This document shows, piece after piece, positions 53,101 through 60,862 of a DNA stretch of 64,000 bases. Numbering within the stretch: the first letter of the stretch is position 1; every line of letters starts with the position of its first letter. The notes under the pieces were generated by a model. That model saw only the letters and a list, made by a program, of their open reading frames with translations. It searched no databases and was not told the DNA's origin. The translations under genes and the position numbers were made by a program. The DNA lies in assembly GCF_009908295.1 (NCBI RefSeq), contig NZ_JAAALO010000003.1:310001-374000 (forward strand), in the 5' to 3' direction. The DNA comes from Micromonospora rubida (GTDB taxonomy: Bacteria; Actinomycetota; Actinomycetes; Mycobacteriales; Micromonosporaceae).

Positions 53101-53873
53101 TGGCGTTCGTCGTCCCGACGCGGGACGAGGTCGACCTCGCCGCCCTGCGGGGGCGGCTGCGGGACCTGCTCCCCGGTCACCTGGTGCCCCGCCTGGTCCG
53201 TGCCGACGACCTGCCGTTGAACGCCAACGGCAAGGTCGACCGGGGGCGGTTGCCGGACGTGGTGTTCACCCAGGACGTGTCGACGGCGACGTTCGTCGCG
53301 GCGTCCAGCGCCGCCGAGCGGACCCTGGCCGACGTGTGGCGGGAGGTCCTCGGCGCCGACCGGGTCGGCGTCCACGACAACTTCCTGGACCTCGGTGGGG
53401 ACTCCATCTCCGCGTTGCGGACGGTCGCCCGGGCCAAGGCGCGGGGGCTCCAGGTCGCGGTGGCCGACATGCTCGGCCCGCAGACCCTGGGGGAGGTGGC
53501 TGCCGGGGCGACCACGGTTGCCGTATCCGTAGCGTCGACGGCCGTGCCTGCCGGGCCGGCATCCGCCGACGCACCGGTCCCGGCCGACGGACGTGCCGGA
53601 TCGGACGGCACAGCCGGCACGGACGGCACAGCCGACCCGACCGGCTCGGGCCCGTCGGATCGGTCGGGCCCGTCGGACCGGGCCACCCGGGCCGGTGGCG
53701 GGGTGCGGCCGAACGCCGGCGGGATCACCGATCAGGCCGGCGAGCCCGGGCGGGCGGCCCACCCCGCCGCGCCGCTCGACGGCGTCGACATCAGCCTGGC
53801 CGGTCTCGACGAGGAAACCGCCCGTGCCCTGATCGAGCGGCTGAGCAGCAACGGAGAGGAACGTTCCCAATGA
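47169..53873 (+). CDS. Non-ribosomal peptide synthetase, C-A-T-C-A-T
   Basis: Two modules in 2234 residues. C: HHIVVDG (166-172). A: TSGSTGAPKG near 626; pocket code DFWNVGMVH plus Lys, the threonine code. T: Ser1024 in GGDSI. Second C: CHAILDG (1231-1237), the first His replaced by Cys but the catalytic second His kept. Second A: TSGSTGEPKG near 1698; code DIAQWGWIW plus Lys, unassigned, with three aromatic pocket residues. T: Ser2079 in GGDSIS. About 100 residues of Gly/Ser/Asp/Ala-rich linker follow. The C-terminus (GVDISLAGLDEETARALIER) is probably a docking helix for the next synthetase. ATG 47169 overlaps the previous stop. Confidence 0.95.
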   Translation: MTLQLNDPERMAEFQRRLAAAGLTPPPAAAERGPGTGVGADRRALQPSEAGLWFLDRLHPGSPEYIVAAAVAIRGDLDPGRLAAVFAGLVARHPTLRTRFADNDGTAYAETMPAAHPPAPVVETPPDLGTWLSAAAAEPFDLRTAPLARLRLAGDGTRTVALLTAHHIVVDGAALDTLLTELFAGYAGAPQRPAPVVPREHPPATRSPESTAWWRANLDGVEPVDPPTTGARPAGPRRGRRVGHRLDADLNEGIDALVRRYGVTRPAVFAAAYRLVLRALYSHDDILVGVPVSLRAKQDAGALGNFVNLVCLRNPTRAATTVADLLRAEQRALIQAIAHRDTPFDEVADHLAGGARGGDRTPVRAVFSHHRTREREATQVAGLVVERLDVDLGTAKFDLTLQVEDVGAGSRLWLEHDIAVYPADIARSLLDSYRRALSAVVARPQAALSAVRLDDRRPAVAPGWTGRGNRGVVGWFEETAARHPDRIAVADGTTYGELDAWADQIAARLRPDASDASDCPEAPAGPDGPPVAVLTGRTPGMLAAILAAAKAGRTYVPLDVEHPLDRIRQILDQAGVDTVITDASIPEVPSGRRVVDVDDCRRAPRPDTAPERSPIPWSAPLYRIYTSGSTGAPKGVAVTHANLGSLIDGARDLLGLSPDDRWSVFHSVAFDFSVWEIWAPLVDGATVVLVDRDTARTPQRFLQLLRDERVTVVNQTPTAFGSLTQSVVADDLGKPDSLRLVVFGGEALRPATLAGWFERFGDRTPRMVNMYGITETTVHVTWRDITRDDVGVASPIGRPLPTLATVVVDADLNRQPVGFAGELMVAGAGVSLGYAGSPARTALRFVPDLTGGGGRMYRTGDRVRERADGDLDYLGRVDEQLKVRGFRIEPAEVEHALLAHPDVTDAAVTAARVGRAGVGLIGFVQADPAAEPDQIRAFVAVRLPDHMVPRVHRLDRLPRTVNGKLDRRALLALATDLAPQRSGPADGGHPVDDRERAAVAVWRDLLGVADVRVTDNFFALGGDSILAVQAATAMSARGLPVTVADIFDHQSIRDVIAAVPGTTVAEPTEAGSAPVGRADHRHLLAPADSDRLPAGVEDAHPLTLLQQGMLFHQLEQNSYLNVTTTRVRCAVFDGELLRQAFDRVVQRHPVLRSGFDLATCSEPVQLVWRHVGVDLPVVDWRGRDDAEVQRGLRAWMAEQRRRPFDLTRPPLVRFTAHRVSDTEFWFSAVECHAILDGWSFTSTLTEVLEEYDRVCAAARDNRPLARLVPPPDSFGDHVWRERHALADPAAVELFRDVIARARPVRIPTRTEGGGPGHRQRALLPLDPEVQRGLEAATVRLRLPMKSLLLAAHAVVMSVLSNADVVTLGMVTNGRPETAGSTQTRGLYLNTLPLTVSVGGRDLADLARACLAEESRLLRFRTYPGVATELAFGRQQLMTTAFNYTRFHAMKRVSSGGDVRRVGHLEEEAPTNYPLYVSFDHGAADDSDHLVLILMASPRHFTDAAVESLVSCYRTVLTAMAADPSLPVADVAWSTGDAPTATPAPDPGAVPGLHETVIDRAARWPDRVAVRDAGGAVLTYRQLADAVGRAAGGLRSAGVGRGDTVGVCLPRDHRLVVTVLAVLCVGAVYVPVDPDLPAARQRVIRDRAALRYVVAATPTRPRLDPDVPVLDVDDLAAHPTPAGPPVATHPGELAYLMFTSGSTGEPKGVMIPHGALSAFDVAIGDRYAPGAVMLAATNASFDISVAELLIPLAHGAGVVVFDRGGRFDPDDFATVVRRAGVTMVQATPSLWTELLAGDADLRGIEAWTGGEALTARLGRSLLDRAGAVHNWYGPTETTIWSTVHPVTPDDLDPAVVPVGRALPGEAAHVIGAGLRQVPDEMVGEVFVGGAGLARGYLDDPARTALRFVPDPFGPPGSRMYRTGDRAHRRADGVLHFAGRVDDQVKLNGYRIEPGEIEAALAGLAEVARAAVAVRHGQLVAFVVPTRDEVDLAALRGRLRDLLPGHLVPRLVRADDLPLNANGKVDRGRLPDVVFTQDVSTATFVAASSAAERTLADVWREVLGADRVGVHDNFLDLGGDSISALRTVARAKARGLQVAVADMLGPQTLGEVAAGATTVAVSVASTAVPAGPASADAPVPADGRAGSDGTAGTDGTADPTGSGPSDRSGPSDRATRAGGGVRPNAGGITDQAGEPGRAAHPAAPLDGVDISLAGLDEETARALIERLSSNGEERSQ

Positions 53874-56800
53874 GCGGCCCGAGCATGGTCGAGGCGATCT
53901 ACCCGCTGACCCCGCTGCAGGAGGGAATGCTGCTGGAGTCCCTCGATGCCGGGGACGCCCGGGCGTACCTCAGTCAGGTCCGCTACACCCTGCGCGGGGC
54001 GGTGGACGCCGATGCGCTGCGGGCGGCGTGGACCGCGGTCGCCGCCAAGCACCAGGCGCTGCGGGCCTGCGTGGCGTACACGGGCCTGACCGCCCCGGTG
54101 CAGGCCGTGTACCGGCAGCCGTTCGACCTGCTTGAGGTCGTCGACGGGGTGCACGACGACGACGCCCTCGACGAGCACCTCCGGCGGGACCTGGACGCCG
54201 GGTTCGACCTGGAACGCGCGCCCCTGCACCGGGTACGGCTTCTCGAACGCGCCGACGGCACGTGGGAGATGGTGTGGACCTCCCACCACATCATGATCGA
54301 CGGCTGGTCCATCCCGATCGTGGTCAGTGACGTCTTCGTCGCGTACGGCCAGCGGTGCGCCGGGGCCCCGATCGATCTCCTCCCGACCGCCGACTACCGC
54401 GACTACCTGCGGTGGGTCGCCGGGCGGGACCGGGTGCAGGTGCTGGAGCACTGGCGGCGGGCACTGCGGGGGTTCACGGAGCCGACGCCCCTGCCGGCGC
54501 CGGCGCCCGGTGCGGTCGACCAGGGCCGCCAGGTCCTCGCCGCGACCCTGCCGCCCGTGGAGTCGACCCGGCTCGTCCAGCGGGCCAAGCAGGAACGGGT
54601 CACCCTCAACACCCTGGTCCAGGCCGCCTGGACGGTCGTCCTGGCCCGGTTCAGCGGCCGCGACGACGTCATGTTCGGCGCCACCGTCTCCGGGCGGCCG
54701 GCGGCCGTGCCCGGGTCGGAGACGATGGTCGGCCTGTTCATCAACACCCTTCCGGTACGGGCCCGGGTGCCCCGACGGGTGCCGGTGGCGACCTGGTTGC
54801 AGGACCTCCAGCGGCGTTTCCTGGCCAGCCGGGAGTACGAGGAGGCGTCGCTGCGCGACATCCGGTCGGTGGCCGAGGTGCCCCGACACCGGAGTCTCTT
54901 CGAGACCATCGTGGTGGTCGAGAACTACCCGCTGATCACCGACGACCGGTTCGGTGACCGGCGTCCCCCGGTGGCCATCGTCGCGGCCACCTCCCGGGAG
55001 GAGCTCGCCCACCCGCTCGTGCTCAGCGTGGCGGGCGGGGCGGAGACGGTGGTCGAGTTGTTCCACGACGACGCCAAGGTCCCGGCTCTGGCGGCCCAGG
55101 CGATGCTCGACGGGTTCGTCGCGGTGCTCCGGACGCTGGCCGACGGCAGCGCGTCCGGGGTGTCCGACCTGCTGACGGCGGTGCCGGCGGCACCGACGCT
55201 GACCGGCGGGACGCCGGCTGTCGCGGAGCCGCCGCTGGTGCCGGCGGTCCTCCGGGCCGTGGCGGCGGCGTCCCCCGACGCGGTGGCGGTGGTCGACGGT
55301 TCCCGCCGGGTGAGTTACGCGGCGCTGGTCCGAGCCGCCGACCGGGGGGCCGGACGGCTGCGCCGACACGGTGTCGTCCCCGGCGGGACGGTCGCCCTCC
55401 TCGCCGATCGCGGCGTCGACCGGGTCGCGGCGACCCTCGCGGTGTGGTTCGCCGGGGGCCAGTTCGTGCCGCTGGACCCGGCCTGGCCGGCGGCCCGGAC
55501 CACCGCGCTGCTGGCCCAGGTCGACCCCACCGTGGTCCTCACCGACGCCCCGGCCGTTGCGGCGGCCGACGCCCCGGTGCTGACCCTTACCGATCTCCTC
55601 GCCGACGCCGACGCCGATCTCCTCGCCGACGCAGACGCAGACGCAGGCGGTGACGTAGACGCAGAGAACGACGGTGTCGACGTGCGGGAGCCGGTGGAGG
55701 CGGGCCGCACCGACGCGGCGTACACGATCTTCACCTCGGGGACCACCGGACGATCCAAGCCGGTCGTCGTCGAGCACGGGGCACTCGCCGCGGCGGTGGC
55801 GGGCTGGGAGACGGCCCACTCGTTCGCCGCCCGTACCCGCAACCACCTGCATCTGGCCAACCCGGCCTTCGACGTGGCGATCGGCGAGATGCTCCGGGCG
55901 CTGTGCGCCGGCCGGACGGTGGTCGTGGCCTCCCGGGCGGCCGGGGAGGACCCCGCGGCGCTGCTCGACCTGATCCTCGACGAGCAGGTCGACGTCGTGG
56001 ACATCCCGCCCAGCCTGCTGCGCCCCCTGATGGACGAGGCGGAGCTGTCCGGGCAGCGCCTCGACCAGCTCAGCACCGTCCTGATCGGCGGGGAGTCCTG
56101 GTTCGCCCGGGACTACGTCCGCCTTGCCGGGGTCGCCGGCGCGCGGACCCGGGTGCTCAACGCGTACGGGATCACCGAGACCAGCATCGACAGCGCGTAC
56201 GCGGTGCTCGGCACCGTCGCCGGCCAGGCCGAGACGCTCTGGCTGGACGCCACGTACCCGGGGGTGGACGCGCTCCTCGTGGACGGGGCCGGCCGGCTGG
56301 TCCCGGTGGGGGCCCGGGGCGAGGTGTGGCTCAGCGGCCCCACGCTCGCCCGGGGATACGACCGGGACCCGGCCCGCACCGCCCTGCGGTTCGTCCCCGA
56401 CGTCCGCCCCGGCCGCGCCGGCGCGCGGGCGTACCGCACGGGCGACCTGGGCACCATCGACGGGCGGGGACGGCTGCACCTGCTCGGCCGGGTCGACGCG
56501 CAACTGTCGGTCAACGGGCACCGGATCGAGCCGCAGGAGGTGGAGGCGGCACTCCTCGTCCACCCCGACGTGGCCGGCGCCGCGGTCACGGTGCGCGACG
56601 GACACCTGGTGGCGTTCGTGACCTCCCCGATCGCGGCCCTGGACACCGAACAGGTGCGGGCCCACCTGCGCGCCCTGCTGCCGTCGTACGCCGTGCCGAT
56701 GCTGGCCCAGGTCGACGCCCTGCCGGTCACCGCGAACGGCAAGCTGGACCGCGCGGCGCTGCCGGCCACCGTGGACGGCCGTCCCACCGTGACCGGCCAC

Positions 56801-58378
56801 GTCGAGCCGTCCACCCCGACGGAGCGGATCCTGGCCGAGGTGTGGCGGGAGGTCCTCGGCGTCGACCTGGTCGGTGTCCGGGACAACTTCTTCGACCTCG
56901 GCGGCGACTCGATCGCCGGGTTGCGGGTCAAGGGCCGGGCCGCCGGGCAGGGCATCGACCTGCAGCCGCGCGATGTGTTCGCCTACCAGACGGTGGCTGA
57001 GCTGGCCGCCTACGTGGACGCCCGGGAGCCCGACCCGGCCGTGGCGACCTCGGTCCACGAGGGTGAGGTCCCGCTGCTGCCGATCCAGCGGCTGTTCCTG
57101 GACCACGCCGGCGCCGACCCGGCCCACTTCGACATGGCCCAGGGCGTACGGCTGGCCCAGGTCCTCGACCCGGACACCGTGCGGGCGGCGCTGGAGGCCG
57201 TCGCTCGCCGGCACGGCGCCCTGCGGACCCGGTTCCGGCGCACCTCCGACGGCTGGCGGCAGTGGGTCGAGGCGGCACCCGACGCGCTGGTGACCCTCCG
57301 GGTGGTGGACCTGCGGGGGCGTCCCGACGATCGGGCGGCCACCCACCGGTCGCTGCTCGACGGCCACCGTTCCGGCCACGACCTGGCCGCCAGCCCGCTC
57401 TGGTCCTGCCTGGTGGTGCTCGACGACGAGGAGACCACCCTCTACTTCGCCGTGCATCACCTGGTGATGGACATCTACTCGTGGCGGTTGGTGCTCCAGG
57501 ACTTCCTCGGCAACTACACCGCCCTGGCCGCCGGTGGACCGCCCCGGGACACGCCGATGGCCGGCTACCCCGAGTACGCCGTCGCGGCGGCCGGGGAGAT
57601 CAGGTCCCTGCGGGAGCTGGAGTCGGCCTGGCTGTCGACGATCGGCACGCCCCGGCCGGTCCCGACCACCGGGTCGGGCGGGGAGAACACCCTGGCCGGG
57701 GTCCGGAGCGTCGAGGGGGCGGTGTCCCCGGCGGCCACCGACACGCTGCATCGGCTGCGCGCCGACGGCGGCACCGCCAGCCCGGTCCTGGTCACCCTCC
57801 TGGCCGTGTTCTCCCGCGCCTACAGCCGGTGGTCCGGGGAGGACCTGTACCTGTTCGTGGAGACCCACGGCCGGGACACCGCTCTGGGCGGGGTGGACAC
57901 GAGCGCCGCCGTCGGGTGGTTCACCGCGCTCTACCCGGCGACTGTGCCGTACCGGCCCACCGAGTCCTTCTCCGACACCTGGTGGCGGGTGCGCCGGCTG
58001 GTCGAGTCGGTGCCCCGCCCGGTGTCGTCGTTCGGGCTGCTCCGCGACGCCGAACCGCGGTCGGCGCTGGCCGATGTTCCGCTGCCACAGATCGCGCTGA
58101 ACCACACCGGGACCATGTCGGCCGACGTCGACGGCTCACAACGGCACGGGTTGAGCGTGGTGCCGGTGCCGGCGCTGATCGCCGACCCGACCACCCTCCG
58201 CGACCAGTTGATCGACGTGGAGACCGGCGTCGCGGACGGCCGGTTCCAGTTCGCCGTCAACTACAGCTCCGCGCACTTCGACCAGGCCGGCATCGAGAAG
58301 TTCGCCGCCCTGTTCAGCGAGGAGATGGAGAACCTGCCTGACCACATCGAGGAGGAGAAGACTCATGGCGCTGTTTGA
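53870..58378 (+). CDS. Non-ribosomal peptide synthetase, C-A-T-E
   Basis: One module in 1502 residues. C: HHIMIDG (139-145). A: FTSGTTG near 620; code DVGDLGAID plus Lys, intermediate between known Orn and Arg codes, so a basic residue is likely. A3 reads TSGTTGRSKP instead of the usual xPKG, and an acidic Asp/Ala repeat lies between A2 and A3. T: Ser1014 in GGDSI. E: HHLVMDI (1196-1202), with Ile where Gly is normal, plus VETHGRD and VGWFTALYP motifs of epimerisation domains. The residue is therefore probably delivered as the D-form. There is no thioesterase at the end. It overlaps the MbtH-like gene by 14 bases. Confidence 0.94.
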   Translation: MSGPSMVEAIYPLTPLQEGMLLESLDAGDARAYLSQVRYTLRGAVDADALRAAWTAVAAKHQALRACVAYTGLTAPVQAVYRQPFDLLEVVDGVHDDDALDEHLRRDLDAGFDLERAPLHRVRLLERADGTWEMVWTSHHIMIDGWSIPIVVSDVFVAYGQRCAGAPIDLLPTADYRDYLRWVAGRDRVQVLEHWRRALRGFTEPTPLPAPAPGAVDQGRQVLAATLPPVESTRLVQRAKQERVTLNTLVQAAWTVVLARFSGRDDVMFGATVSGRPAAVPGSETMVGLFINTLPVRARVPRRVPVATWLQDLQRRFLASREYEEASLRDIRSVAEVPRHRSLFETIVVVENYPLITDDRFGDRRPPVAIVAATSREELAHPLVLSVAGGAETVVELFHDDAKVPALAAQAMLDGFVAVLRTLADGSASGVSDLLTAVPAAPTLTGGTPAVAEPPLVPAVLRAVAAASPDAVAVVDGSRRVSYAALVRAADRGAGRLRRHGVVPGGTVALLADRGVDRVAATLAVWFAGGQFVPLDPAWPAARTTALLAQVDPTVVLTDAPAVAAADAPVLTLTDLLADADADLLADADADAGGDVDAENDGVDVREPVEAGRTDAAYTIFTSGTTGRSKPVVVEHGALAAAVAGWETAHSFAARTRNHLHLANPAFDVAIGEMLRALCAGRTVVVASRAAGEDPAALLDLILDEQVDVVDIPPSLLRPLMDEAELSGQRLDQLSTVLIGGESWFARDYVRLAGVAGARTRVLNAYGITETSIDSAYAVLGTVAGQAETLWLDATYPGVDALLVDGAGRLVPVGARGEVWLSGPTLARGYDRDPARTALRFVPDVRPGRAGARAYRTGDLGTIDGRGRLHLLGRVDAQLSVNGHRIEPQEVEAALLVHPDVAGAAVTVRDGHLVAFVTSPIAALDTEQVRAHLRALLPSYAVPMLAQVDALPVTANGKLDRAALPATVDGRPTVTGHVEPSTPTERILAEVWREVLGVDLVGVRDNFFDLGGDSIAGLRVKGRAAGQGIDLQPRDVFAYQTVAELAAYVDAREPDPAVATSVHEGEVPLLPIQRLFLDHAGADPAHFDMAQGVRLAQVLDPDTVRAALEAVARRHGALRTRFRRTSDGWRQWVEAAPDALVTLRVVDLRGRPDDRAATHRSLLDGHRSGHDLAASPLWSCLVVLDDEETTLYFAVHHLVMDIYSWRLVLQDFLGNYTALAAGGPPRDTPMAGYPEYAVAAAGEIRSLRELESAWLSTIGTPRPVPTTGSGGENTLAGVRSVEGAVSPAATDTLHRLRADGGTASPVLVTLLAVFSRAYSRWSGEDLYLFVETHGRDTALGGVDTSAAVGWFTALYPATVPYRPTESFSDTWWRVRRLVESVPRPVSSFGLLRDAEPRSALADVPLPQIALNHTGTMSADVDGSQRHGLSVVPVPALIADPTTLRDQLIDVETGVADGRFQFAVNYSSAHFDQAGIEKFAALFSEEMENLPDHIEEEKTHGAV
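55592..55639 (+). repeat. Tandem 24-bp direct repeat inside an NRPS adenylation domain
   Basis: Two copies of a 24-base unit starting GATCTCCTCGCCGACGC (55592-55615 and 55616-55639) encode DLLADADA twice. They are followed by more GACGCA-type triplets to about 55670 encoding an acidic Asp/Ala/Glu run. The segment lies in the loop before motif A3 and uses GCA/GTA codons rare elsewhere in the gene. Confidence 0.8.
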
Positions 58379-58580
58379 CGAGGACGACGACACCATCATC
58401 TACGCCGTCGTGGTCAACCACGAGGAGCAGTACTCCGTCTGGCCGGTCGACCGGGAGGTACCGGACGGGTGGCGCGAGGTCGGGGTGACCGGGCGCGTCC
58501 GGGAGTGCCTCGACCACATCGAGAAGGTGTGGGTGGACATGCGCCCGCTCAGCCTCCGCCGGGCGCTGGAACCACAGTGA
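58365..58580 (+). CDS. MbtH-like protein
   Basis: This small (71-residue) cytosolic chaperone/activator binds adenylation domains and raises their solubility and activity. The family motif is intact: NHEEQYSVWP, then VPDGW, then ECLDHIEKVWVDMRPLSLR. It begins inside the last codons of the upstream NRPS and ends overlapping the LanB-like gene by four bases, so all three are translationally coupled. Its presence implies that at least one of the cluster's A domains needs it. Confidence 0.96.
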   Translation: MALFDEDDDTIIYAVVVNHEEQYSVWPVDREVPDGWREVGVTGRVRECLDHIEKVWVDMRPLSLRRALEPQ

Positions 58581-60862
58581 CTGCTGCGATCGACCATGCC
58601 CCGCACGAACCGGCCGGCCCGCTGCCCTACGGGCCGGACTGGGCACTCCTGCCGTCGGTCTTCGCCCGGGTGGCCGGCATGCCGATGGACTGGATCCTCG
58701 TCGAGCCGGGGCCCGACCACGCCTCCGCGCGGGCCGTCGGGGAACGGGCCCTGGCCGAGATCGTCCGGCAGCCGCTGTTCGCCGAGGCGTTGACCTGGCA
58801 GAACCGGGGCATGTTCCAGCAGGCGCGGCGGAACCTCGACTCCACGCGACCGAAGCGACGCCGCGAGGCGCAGCGTCGGCTCTGGGCGTACGCGGCCCGG
58901 TACTGCGCGAAGAACGACACCATCGGGTTCTTCGGGCCGATCGTCTGGGGCTCGGTCACCACCGGCGCCACCGAGGTCGGTCCGGTGACCAACCGGTTGC
59001 TTCGGCGCGGAGTGTTCTTCGAGCACTGGGCGCTGCGGGCGGTGGCCGCCGAGATCGAGACCCGGCACGGCCTCGACCCGTGGACCATCCCGCGGCTGGC
59101 CGCCGGGGTGGCGGTCGTCGCCGACGGGGTGCTGCTCGCCGACAACGCCCCGTTGCGGCTGGCCGCGCTGCCGCGCCGGGTCGTCGAGGTGTGCGACGGC
59201 ACCCGGACCGTCGCCGACGTGGTGGACGAACTCGCCGACCACCCCGCGCCGGAGGTCGACGCCGCCCTGACCCGGCTGCGAGCGATGGGAGTCCTCACCG
59301 CCGGGCTGGTGGTGCCCCGGCGGGTCGACCCGGAGGCGCACCTGCGCGGCCAGCTCGCCCGGGTCGCCGACTCGCGACGTCGGGTGGCGGCGCAGGCGGA
59401 CCTGGCCGGGTTGGTGGCGGCCCGCAACCGGGTCGCCGACGCCGCCGGGGACGCCGACCGGCTCGCCGCTGCCCTCGACGGCCTCGACCAGTCGTTCGTC
59501 GGGATCACCGGACGTGCTGCCCAGCGTGGTGCCGGTCGCTTCTACGCCGGTCGGGGAGTGGCCTACGAGGACTGCCTCGGCGACCTTCCGGTCCGCCTCG
59601 GCGCCGACGTGCTGGACCGGATCCGTCCCGCCCTGGAACTGTTGCTGTTCAGCGCGGCCTGGTTCACCCGGGCCGTGGCCCAGGAGTACGAGCGGTTCGT
59701 CGCGGACCTGATCACCGCGCAGGAGTCGGCCCCCGGCGCCGGGGTGCCGCTGACGGTGGTCCTGACGGCGGTGGCCGGCACGACCGAGTGGGGTGCCTGG
59801 TCCCCGGCCGACGCCGTCGCGCAGCGGCTGCGCCGGACCTGGCAGGACCTCCTGGTCGCCGGGGCCGAGCCGGGCCGGCGGCGGATCGGGCACGACGCGG
59901 CCGCCCTGCGTCCCATGGTCGAGTCCGCCTTCGCCCACGACGTGGCGGGGTGGCGCGGCACCCGGCTGTACAGCCCCGACCTGATGATCGCTGCCCGGTC
60001 TGCGGCGGACCTGCGCGACGGGCGGTTCCTGGCCGTCCTCGGCGAACTGCACCCGGCCCACAACACCATGGACCTGGTGGCCGCCGACGCCTGGCACCCG
60101 GACCGTGACCGGTGGCACGGATGGCTGGACGGCAGCGCCCCGGCCGAGCGGGTGACGCCGCTGTACCCGCTGGACCACGAGCAGATCAACTCCCGGACCG
60201 TCCCGCCGTCGGCGTATCTGTCGCCGTCCGCCACCTATCTGGGGCTGGGCTCCGGCGTGCCGTACCACCCCCGGGGCGCCCGGCTGCTCCCGGTGTCGGC
60301 GCTGCGGGCGACCCGCGTCGGCGACCGGGTCGTCATCACCTCGTCGGTCGACCCGGAGTACGCCGGCGATGTGCCCACCGTCCTCGGTGAGCTGCTGGCC
60401 AACGCGGCGGCCACCCGGTTCGGCGTCCTGCCGGCCGCCGACCACCGCCCCCGGCTGTGCATCGACGACCTGGTGGTGCAGCGCGAGAGCTGGACGTTGT
60501 CCTGCTCCGAGTTGCCTGGCGCGAAGCACAGCTCCGATCGGGCGTACGCCGAACTGCGGGCCGTCGGCGCGGCCCGGGACATGCCCCGGCACGTGTTCGT
60601 GACCGTCGGCGGCGAGCGCAAGCCGTTCCACCTGGACTTCGACAATCCGCTGTCGGTGGAGGTGGTGCTCTCCAGCATCCGGCGACAGCGCCAGGCCGAG
60701 CCGACGGGGCGGGTCACCTTCGTGGAGATGCTGCCCGCCCCCGATCAGCTCTGGCTGACCGACGAGGCGGGTCGCCGGTACACCGCCGAGTTCCGGATCG
60801 CCTGCGTCGACCAGCGGACCGCCGGCGGCGGACCCCCCTCGTCCCCGGGAGCGCAACGATGA
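58577..60862 (+). CDS. Lantibiotic dehydratase-like (LanB N-terminal) protein, possibly tRNA-dependent
   Basis: Known LanB N-terminal domains transfer an amino acid from aminoacyl-tRNA (classically glutamate) onto peptide Ser/Thr or, in PEARL relatives, onto a peptide end. The 761-residue protein shows the actinomycete LanB hallmark YCAKNDTIGFFGPIVWG (from about residue 109) and later ERFVADLITAQESAPG and LGELHPAHNTMDL. It appears to lack the C-terminal SpaB-type elimination domain, so double-bond formation would need another enzyme. GTG 58577 overlaps the MbtH stop and the next gene overlaps this one, so it belongs to the NRPS operon. No precursor peptide gene was found nearby. What it acts on is unknown; an NRPS-bound or released peptide is the obvious candidate. 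Confidence 0.82.
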   Translation: MTAAIDHAPHEPAGPLPYGPDWALLPSVFARVAGMPMDWILVEPGPDHASARAVGERALAEIVRQPLFAEALTWQNRGMFQQARRNLDSTRPKRRREAQRRLWAYAARYCAKNDTIGFFGPIVWGSVTTGATEVGPVTNRLLRRGVFFEHWALRAVAAEIETRHGLDPWTIPRLAAGVAVVADGVLLADNAPLRLAALPRRVVEVCDGTRTVADVVDELADHPAPEVDAALTRLRAMGVLTAGLVVPRRVDPEAHLRGQLARVADSRRRVAAQADLAGLVAARNRVADAAGDADRLAAALDGLDQSFVGITGRAAQRGAGRFYAGRGVAYEDCLGDLPVRLGADVLDRIRPALELLLFSAAWFTRAVAQEYERFVADLITAQESAPGAGVPLTVVLTAVAGTTEWGAWSPADAVAQRLRRTWQDLLVAGAEPGRRRIGHDAAALRPMVESAFAHDVAGWRGTRLYSPDLMIAARSAADLRDGRFLAVLGELHPAHNTMDLVAADAWHPDRDRWHGWLDGSAPAERVTPLYPLDHEQINSRTVPPSAYLSPSATYLGLGSGVPYHPRGARLLPVSALRATRVGDRVVITSSVDPEYAGDVPTVLGELLANAAATRFGVLPAADHRPRLCIDDLVVQRESWTLSCSELPGAKHSSDRAYAELRAVGAARDMPRHVFVTVGGERKPFHLDFDNPLSVEVVLSSIRRQRQAEPTGRVTFVEMLPAPDQLWLTDEAGRRYTAEFRIACVDQRTAGGGPPSSPGAQR

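Noticed and set aside
53732..58105. Minus-strand open frame of 1457 codons across the third NRPS
   Set aside because: Same reason: a shadow frame with no recognisable motif or ribosome-binding site.
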